From Perkinsus olseni (lineage: Eukaryota > Perkinsozoa > Perkinsida > Perkinsidae), in contig JABANP010000173.1 in NCBI GenBank assembly GCA_013115135.1, positions 33,795-97,794 of the forward strand: DNA of 64,000 bases. Reading direction: 5' to 3'. The translations under genes were made by a program, and so were the position numbers. The notes below the pieces were generated by a model, which was not told where the DNA came from, ran no database searches, and saw only the letters and a program-made list of their open reading frames with translations. Shown piece by piece: positions 57,587 to 64,000 of this stretch. Every line of letters starts with the position of its first letter. Position 1 is the stretch's first letter.

Positions 57587-58159
57587 GCCGAACTCCGGCG
57601 TGGCGACTCCTGAACTGAGACGAAGTATGAACTGAATTGATTTCTCTAATTTATCCTCTCATAAGTGCATTGAATTGAAAGCCCGGTCGCGCGAGCAAAT
57701 TTCAAGAAGGAAATCTTATAGATTTCTCACGCTGAACAGTTGCGCACTCTTTATATCCCGCATACTGTATTCCAAACACCCATTTCCCTATTCGTCCCAC
57801 CCTTATTCCTCTCCTCCACTTCAGCAACTATCCTAGTGCAAGCCTGAGTGAGTCGCTCCTCTACTTCAGCTGCCAGCTCCTTCGCTCCGCCATGAGTAGA
57901 CCGATCCTGAATATACAGCGATGTCTACAGGGAGGGGCACCCTATCAACAGCAGCAGCAGCAGTGACCTCGACAGTCTTCAGTCTGCTGCAGAGCTCCTC
58001 CTGCTTATCGACTAGCTTGGCGACCAAACCTAGAGGTTACATGCACAGCCGAGTGGACCAGCCACCACTCACCGTCAAGGCCGCCAGGGGCGCCTACGGG
58101 TAGGGCTGATGCAGCTGCTGCCTTCGAGTTCTGAATACCGATTTGTGCTTCCTCACAGG

Positions 58160-60316
58160 GCACGAGATCTCACAAATACCTTTCCCTCCTCGCCATCACT
58201 ACCCCCTGCTCGAGCGAGAGACTCCTTGAGGTTTGGGGCATCACTACTACGCACTGGACTGAAGATCATGGATGACTCAGGCTCCCCCTCCTCATCCCCT
58301 TCCGAGGCCTGAGAGTGAAATACATCAAGAAAGAATAAGGCAGGCATGATGACCTCGTGTCCTCCCTTGTAGTCCTTGAAGGAGCCATCAGTGACCACTG
58401 ACGAGGCGTACCTACAGCAGCAGCGATGGTAGCACGACGAGGGCATTGAGGACCTACACCGACCGAGCCAAGTCAACTATCCTCTTCACAGGCATGTCCT
58501 CCTCCCGCTCTGGCAACAGCTTTCGTATCACTAACTGCAAATAGAACACGCTCGGCTGGACGGCAAATACTGCGCCCGAAGCACCAGTTTAACGGCTATT
58601 GTAGTCGCTGCTTCCTCCGCTGGGTCATCGATTCGCTCAATGCCCTCTCTCATCACAATACCGCCTTCACGCTTCTCCGGCAGCTTTTTCAGAGTGAACA
58701 CTGTTCCTTGGTGTTCCTGAGAGTCAACAATTTAGTCTGGGGGCCGATCGTCGTCAGCCCTACCCGGGACCAGGACCGCTCCCAGTGGCCGAAGTGGCTG
58801 GAGGGATCCTCAGCACCCGACTCCGCGATAGCAGCCGGGAGACTTATCCCATCTGAAGACTGCTTCTCGAGGAGGGCCTGCGTCGGGGATGGGGATCCTC
58901 AGCAAGCGTTAGTACTATCCACCTACCTTGATGTAGCCGCCAAGGGGGTGGTCCCACTGGGTACGGCCCAGACCACGGTGATGGAAGAATCTTTCGCCCT
59001 GTCGACCCGTCCGCACATACCATGGAGTTGGCAGTGGCAGCTGCTGTAGGAGCTCTGTGGCCTTTGAAAAGCCTGAGACTTGACCTCAGCGAAGGCCCAT
59101 GACGATGACTCTACCATCTAGGCCCGACGCCCGTATCCAAGGCGCCACTTCGGTGCACCATACAGCCCTCCTGACGATGTAGGGATGCTCTACCGGCACT
59201 TGGCTTTCTGTCGCATCCTCGAGTGTCTGGACGAGCATGGCTTCAAGATGGGCAGCCCAATAGTTCCCACCTTCACGAGGACCTCCTCGCCACAATCGGA
59301 CTCAGAGATGCCCATCAAGCATCGAGGCGCTTGGGGCGGCACGACAGTGATCTTGGCCGGGGTAGGGCCGGCCGCCGGGCTACTGGACGCCGAAGAGCCA
59401 CCTGATCCACGGAGACGAGGCGAACTCAAATGCGTCCGAACGGCAGAGGGGCACTACCGGGGCTGGGCGACCATTCATCGGGTGCCCTGACTGGCGAAGG
59501 CAATTGAAGGTCCCCCTCCTCCTCCTTCTCGTATGCAACACCCCTTCTCGGAGGTCTCCTGGACTTGTATCGATCCTTCAAACGGTCGGCAAAGCTCGTG
59601 AGAGCGGATGTGAACTTCTGAGATGATCATGCTCAGCATACCGCTCGCGAGGAACGCCCATTACCTTTTTCGGGGAAGTATCTACCGGCTCCGGCGGACG
59701 ATTTCCCGCGGGCCCAGCCAGGGATACCAACTTTTCCCAATATCTAAGGGGATGGTTGGAGCCGACCAGTAGTGTTCTCCCGAGTACGGTGTATGGGTGA
59801 TGAGAGCCAAGGCATTGGTATAAGCGCTAAGGCGGCAGCTGATGGACTCCTCTGGGTTGTCCCATGTGCTCTCCCCTGTCTTGGTATTGAAGTAGTAGCT
59901 AAAGCCGGGCCCAGCAGTCCGCCAGGCTGCACGGGAGGAACGTGTATTACACTTCCCCTTCTGTGCTCTTTGCAGACTTCCAGTTCTTGTCTCTCGATGC
60001 GGCCAGCTCCTCCTTGAACCTCCGCAGCTCCTCATCGCATGCTGTCTGTATCTGTCATCCCAGCCGTATTGAAGGTAGGTATCCTCAAGCGTAGTACCGA
60101 AGAGGCATCTTTATTTTGTTGCCATATGGACTGCCTAACGAAGCTAATGAGCCTCTTGAACATGTCATGGTAGGGATGCTCCCATGAGGACCTCTTCTCG
60201 GTGAGATGTGCGAAGTAACTGTATGCACCACTGAGGAGGGCCTGGGTAGTAGCCACTCTCACATTTTCCCCGTGCTTTTGTCTTGCTTCCTTGTCCAGTA
60301 GGTTGGCAGTGGGCAA
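58160..60316 (-). CDS. WW-domain and coiled-coil protein gene (partial model)
   Basis: Minus-strand exon frames in order: 60316-about 60060 (AYSYFAHLTEKRSSWEHP, a WW-type segment ending W-x-x-P, then FKRLISFVRQ); about 60040-59960 (EELRRFKEELAASRDK, coiled coil); about 59930-59840 (GFSYYFNTKTGESTWDNPEE, a clear WW domain); then, after a gap, about 58690-58570 (TLKKLPEKREGGIVMREG), about 58530-58460 (VIRKLLPEREEDMPVKRIV) and about 58430-58165 (GGHEVIMPALFFLDVF and an acidic Ser-rich tail). WW domains bind proline-rich peptides; the W-E-H-P form followed by a helix resembles the one in centriolar CEP164-like proteins, which I suggest only weakly. Most joins are unresolved and two genes are possible. 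Confidence 0.45.
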
Positions 60317-61113
60317 CGATCCTCCATCATGGAATCAGTGAGTAGCTTATGAAGCCAGGGCTCCCGAGCTTCATGGACGTTTAGTAGGGCACAACAGTGG
60401 CTGAGAGAAGATTCTACTACTATTAGTATTAATAAGAAGACAGCGACAACAACACTACTAGTAGTAGTACTACCACATTAAACTCAATTGAATGCCCTCC
60501 GTTGGGGACATGGAAGCTATACGGCCGCACTGTGCAGGAGACGACGGACCAAAGCAGGGTACTACTGCCACCACCACTACTACCACTACCAGCATTGCTG
60601 TTGTCAGCGGTGTTAGTGACACTACCTCAGGTCAACCTCAGTAGTCGCCGGGCTGCTGCCATTCGTTCGATTGGAAGTCATTGTCGGGCAGGATGCATCA
60701 TAAAAAGAAAGATGGGCACTACGGAGATTGTCTTATCGTGGTACAAGGGTTGTTGGAACCTGCGTTGTTCGAGGCGCAGGTTCGATCCCGGCACCATGCA
60801 TATTTCGCTCGGCTGCTCTCGAGACAAGACAATTCCACCATCAATAAGAGCCGTTGTGGCTTAGTACACCACCGTAACTGTATACTAACGTCGCCCGTCG
60901 CGTTGCTCCGGCAAGTCGGATGCTAGTCGGTCTATAGTACATGATAACTGTATATTAGTACCCAAACTACTCGAAGCTCGGAGAGAGACTCTGATAGTTA
61001 CTCGGGAGGCCCGTATAACCAATACTACTACTGCTGCCGCTCTGCGCTGGCCACTACCCTATTCTGCACTACTTTCTCTGTACGAACACCAGGCACCATT
61101 AGTCGGAAACAAG
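60317..61113. other. Low-complexity interval
   Basis: Contains ACT/ACC triplet-rich tracts (about 60400-60480 and 60560-60620) and a small hairpin (AACCTGCG...CGCAGGTT, about 60756-60780). The + ORF 60502-60864 overlaps these simple repeats and is not credible. No gene recognised. Confidence 0.45.
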
Positions 61114-61656
61114 CTACACGGCATCAATGGTTTGACCCTGGAAGACTCTCTTCAAGCTAGGATCATCCCTGATGATATCTTCGACCTTGGTAGTAACCCT
61201 CATGAGTATCCCCGCTGTACTCATGACCATTGCATAGGGTATTGCTACATACAGCGCACGATGGATGGGCCTGCGGTTGTTCATTTGGACACATACTCTG
61301 AAAGACACCCCATCCACCGCCACTAGGGCACCCTGCAAGGGCACAGCCTACCCGATGGAATAGAGGCCGACTGCGGAGCCGGTGGAGGCCAGGACAGGCC
61401 TCACGTAGTGCCGCATGTCGAACAGAGAAGCCATCCTTTCTCCATCGCCCTCCGACCATACAGCTTTCACAACGCGAAGGTTCCCCTCTAGCGACTGGGC
61501 ATGATTCCGCAGCCTCTCATAACGACGAGCAAACCAGTTGGGCCGATGGGCTGCCGGGGGAGCCACGGTGACGGTATTCCCTGCATTGAGGACATCACTG
61601 GCACTGGTAGTAGGCCTATCAGAGAACAGATTCTCCAGAACGAGGCCACCCGGCAT
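61114..61656 (-). CDS. Two-exon gene, unknown function
   Basis: Exons 61656-61405 and 61332-61114 (stop). The 72-nt intron (GTGAGG...TTGCAG) is a multiple of three but contains an in-frame TAG, so splicing is needed to keep the frame open. The 156-residue product starts MPGGLVLENLFSD, has an Arg-rich helix (FARRYERLRNHAQSLEG) and a hydrophobic segment (ALYVAIPYAMVMSTAGILM) that could span a membrane, followed by a charged tail (VEDIIRDDPSLKRVF). No known family. It might be a small organelle membrane protein. Confidence 0.55.
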
Positions 61657-62221
61657 GAGCAGGTGATAAAACTATGCTACGAGCGAAGAGTTGGTAGAGG
61701 ACGAACAGCTGTTCCCCTTAATTGATCTACTGCGCTAACAAAAAGCCTTTGACGCGGACAACCACAGGGGGCGATGCGATGGCGCCGAAGAGGGTGATAA
61801 TAGTAACTAAGGTAACTGTTGTGAAGGGAATTTGACTCGGGCCAAAACAGTGGTGGACTGCGATACTACCGAGAATTGTGGTATGATGGTCGCGCACGGA
61901 CGGCGAGAAAAAGGAACAAATTATTGCAACAGATCATCAATCCGACATTCTCCTGCCCACCATCTAACTGATATTGCAATAGAGTAGTCTGGTGTATAAC
62001 GGAAAAAGAAGAAGAAGACTCCAAAGGGAAACTGTTAGTCGTGAAAAGAACGGTATCTAGTGTGCGCGTCACGGGCGAAGTACGTCATCGTCATAATAAG
62101 CACTACTCGCCAATGGCGACCAGCAAGCATCCAGCTAGTTGGAGGCAGAAGGCAAGGGCGAAGATAATCCTTTGCCTGACAGTACACCGAGTCAGAGGGA
62201 AATGCCGCATGAGAAAGGGTA
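61657..62221. other. Intergenic interval with motif copy
   Basis: Upstream of the two-exon gene and downstream of the TMEM144-like gene. Contains CGCCAATGGCGAC at 62108-62120, 452 bp before the start codon at 61656. No gene recognised. Confidence 0.4.
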
Positions 62222-63584
62222 TTACTTCTTCTCCTTTATTTCCCTATACACGAATATGCTGAGTAAGCTGGATATCATCACCGGTCCAACGGCATCCAGC
62301 GTGTACGCTGCTGCATAGCCCATACCATCAATCCCGTACAACGCATTGACATCCCCTCCTGTCCAGAACAGACCTGAAGCGGACCGAGGAAGGATGGCTG
62401 ATAGGCGGTGATGCAGAGCGGTCTGTTACCGGCTATGAAAGCTGGACGGATGACTGAGTGCATGGTTCGCTTCTTAAGGGCGAATTGACGGAATAGAGAT
62501 GCTACCCAGTACCACACGCTGGAGATAAAGTATATACCAATGCATTGTGAGAACACAAATTGAACCTGTCAACGTCGTTTATGCTGCCCTTGGAAGACCC
62601 CTTCCCGTCTACTACCGGTTGGTAATAACCATACTTCTGCTGCCAGAGCTGGTAGGGCCAACCATTCATAGCGGTGAGTACACCAGACACCACTGCCAGT
62701 ACCATGCCTACAAGCGGCATTCGGAGTTCAGAAGCGGTCAACGGAATCTTACTACCTACAATTTTTACACGGATGACTTGCTGTTGATGGGCCTTCTTCG
62801 CATCCGGTTCGTCATCTTCAGCGTGACTACTGTCATCACCATTGAAGAACCGCTCTAGTTTGATCCACAACTTTGATGGCTTCCCGTGAGAGTCTTCACC
62901 ATAACGACAATCACTTTGTCCATTCTCGAGGTCAACAGATGGCCCCGTTGTTTTCCCGGTACCCGCGGCACCCCTCGAGGGCTCCGAAGTCACTCCTCCC
63001 GTACCCGACTGATCTGTCTGACCCTGGCCGCCTTGCTGCTGCTGCTTTTTACGAAGCCTCCTACTCTGTGAAGGTCGGTACTTCCTTTTCTCTTTTCCAC
63101 TAGAGTCCGACTTAGAGTCGGCATCAGTGGCCTCGTCCGGGTCGACAAAAAAGAGAATGGCGAATGAGAAAAGAAGAACGAAGACTCCCACATCACGCAT
63201 GACCGGTATTCGACCGACATCACGGTCCATACCAAAGAGACCGAAGCGTGACAGACAGTAGCCCCAGCTGAGGTTAATGATATGGTAAAGCGAGAACCCT
63301 AGGGCCAGACCGCATATACGAACGAGTGGTATAACGATGAAGTTGGCGGTACCCCAGAGGGCACCGGAGAGAACTCCGTAAAGGAAGATCTGAGGCCCTT
63401 CCCATTGTCCACTTAGCATACCAACGATCTCGAGGACGATACCGCCCCATATGATACCGGAGCACATGAACCATTGGAAGACAGCACCATCGTAGGTACA
63501 ATACTGTTTACATGGTATATATTGAAGACCATATAATATGGCAGCAACGATCGTACATGTGATACCAACTCCAAAATCTACCAT
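62222..63584 (-). CDS. TMEM144-family multi-pass membrane protein
   Basis: Minus-strand exons 63584-62616, 62565-62430 and 62373-62222 (TAA), with introns of 50 and 56 nt, canonical and in phase; 418 residues. Start is the first Met, directly before the first helix. N-terminal half: helices with GLQYIPCKQY, FQWFMCSGIIWGGIVLEIVG, GALWGTANFIVIPLVRICGLALGFSLY and SWGYCLSRFGLFG, closely matching the TMEM144 pattern of the drug/metabolite-transporter superfamily. A hydrophilic Gln/Gly/Lys-rich loop (about 155-265) follows, then further helices (MPLVGMVLAVVSGVLTAMNG, CIGIYFISSVWYWVASLF, VGPVMISSLLSIFVYREIKEKK). Family members are predicted sugar or metabolite transporters; the substrate here is unknown. 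The final KEIKEKK-like lysines could act in membrane retention. Confidence 0.88.
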
Positions 63585-64000
63585 TGTTTAACCGCGAATC
63601 ACGGTTTGAGAGGCCAGAAACAAAAACGAAGAAACTAACAAACGCTGCAGCCTCGTGCTGGCTGCTAGCTTGCTCGAACCTTACGGAATCACCAAGTTCA
63701 TTCGGAGAGGCGCAGGTTCGATTCCTGGCGGCGGCATTCCGTACCGTTGTCCACTTCGACGCAGCGCGGTTGCCGCTTAGAAAGCGTACGCGCCATCGCT
63801 GACGAGATCGCCGCCCCTCATTGGTGGCCTCGTTGTTCAACAGTGCCGCTGTCAGCGGCTCGCTGACTCGTATCATGATGCCACCATGCCACTGCTTCTA
63901 CATTTCGCCGCTGGCGACGGCTAGCCACGCGCACGCGTACATTTCTAGCCCCTGCCAGCGCGTGTTGACTTCACCTTGTGAAGGCTCAGGGCATGGCTCT
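63585..64000. other. Upstream flank of the TMEM144-like gene
   Basis: Contains CGCCGCTGGCGAC at 63906-63918, 322 bp upstream of the start codon, and a B-box-like GGTTCGATTCC at 63715 without a tRNA fold. A minus ORF 63508-63876 overlaps the gene start in another frame and looks spurious. Confidence 0.4.

Noticed and set aside
57144..57635. 163-codon + ORF
   Set aside because: It is antisense to the coiled-coil exon on the minus strand and is Arg/Ser-rich without any motif.
60740..60800. Possible tRNA gene (GGTTCGATCCC at 60779)
   Set aside because: The box is half of a local hairpin (AACCTGCG/CGCAGGTT), the T-stem is mismatched and no acceptor stem can be paired.
61345..61363. 19-nt intron in the two-exon gene at 61.1-61.7 kb
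   Set aside because: Removing it leads to an immediate stop; the 72-nt intron 61333-61404 fits better.
63640..63750. Possible tRNA gene (GGTTCGATTCC B box at 63715)
   Set aside because: The T-stem has one mismatch and no matching 5' acceptor strand or D arm is present at tRNA spacing.

Overview
The window is nuclear DNA from a protist. It has spliceosomal GT-AG introns, no operons, and an LTR retrotransposon. Its main gene family is a P4-type ATPase fused to a paired guanylyl-cyclase module, an architecture known from ciliates and apicomplexans. The very short introns (candidates down to about 25-35 nt), roughly balanced base composition and retroelement content make a perkinsid alveolate (Perkinsus-like) my best guess. 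That assignment is an inference.

Layout. Positions 1-25334 hold a head-to-tail tandem array, all on +, of three P4-ATPase/guanylyl-cyclase genes: copy A (3' two thirds, entering from the left edge, ends 8434), copy B (nearly complete, about 9100-20928) and copy C (21446-25334, a truncated pseudogene with several independent lesions). I mapped exons by aligning the copies; resolved exon lengths agree between copies except the last one. Positions 26097-30997 are a complete LTR retrotransposon: 150-bp LTRs, CTAT target duplication, primer-binding site, gag, protease and pol, with a convincing -1 frameshift signal between gag and pro. From 31 to 45 kb genes are sparse: a tentative minus-strand coiled-coil gene (33.5-35.0 kb), an intact S1/P1-type zinc nuclease with an RS-rich tail (37.5-38.7 kb), a relic of a mucin-like gene (39.3-39.5 kb), tentative coiled-coil exons (39.8-41.7 kb), and 3' exons of a basic protein (42.6-43.0 kb). 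From 44.5 to 64 kb the region is gene-dense with tiny introns: coiled-coil exons (44.5-45.1 and 46.9-48.5 kb), a secreted mucin-like protein (45.5-46.4 kb), several unrecognised ORFs (49.9-53.8 kb), a secreted cyclophilin (54.3-55.1 kb), a coiled-coil gene (55.8-57.3 kb), a WW-domain gene (about 58.2-60.3 kb), a small two-exon gene (61.1-61.7 kb) and a TMEM144-family membrane protein (62.2-63.6 kb).

Functionally the array is a cGMP-signalling cassette in the alveolate style: a lipid-flippase-like module coupled to a two-domain cyclase. Copy B keeps all the ATPase motifs checked and a complementary pair of cyclase half-sites. The neighbouring genes show no operon logic; secretion-linked products (nuclease, mucin, cyclophilin) are scattered among probable cytoskeletal coiled-coil genes. 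Exon maps come from reading frames, splice signals and copy-to-copy comparison only; no transcript data or database search was available.
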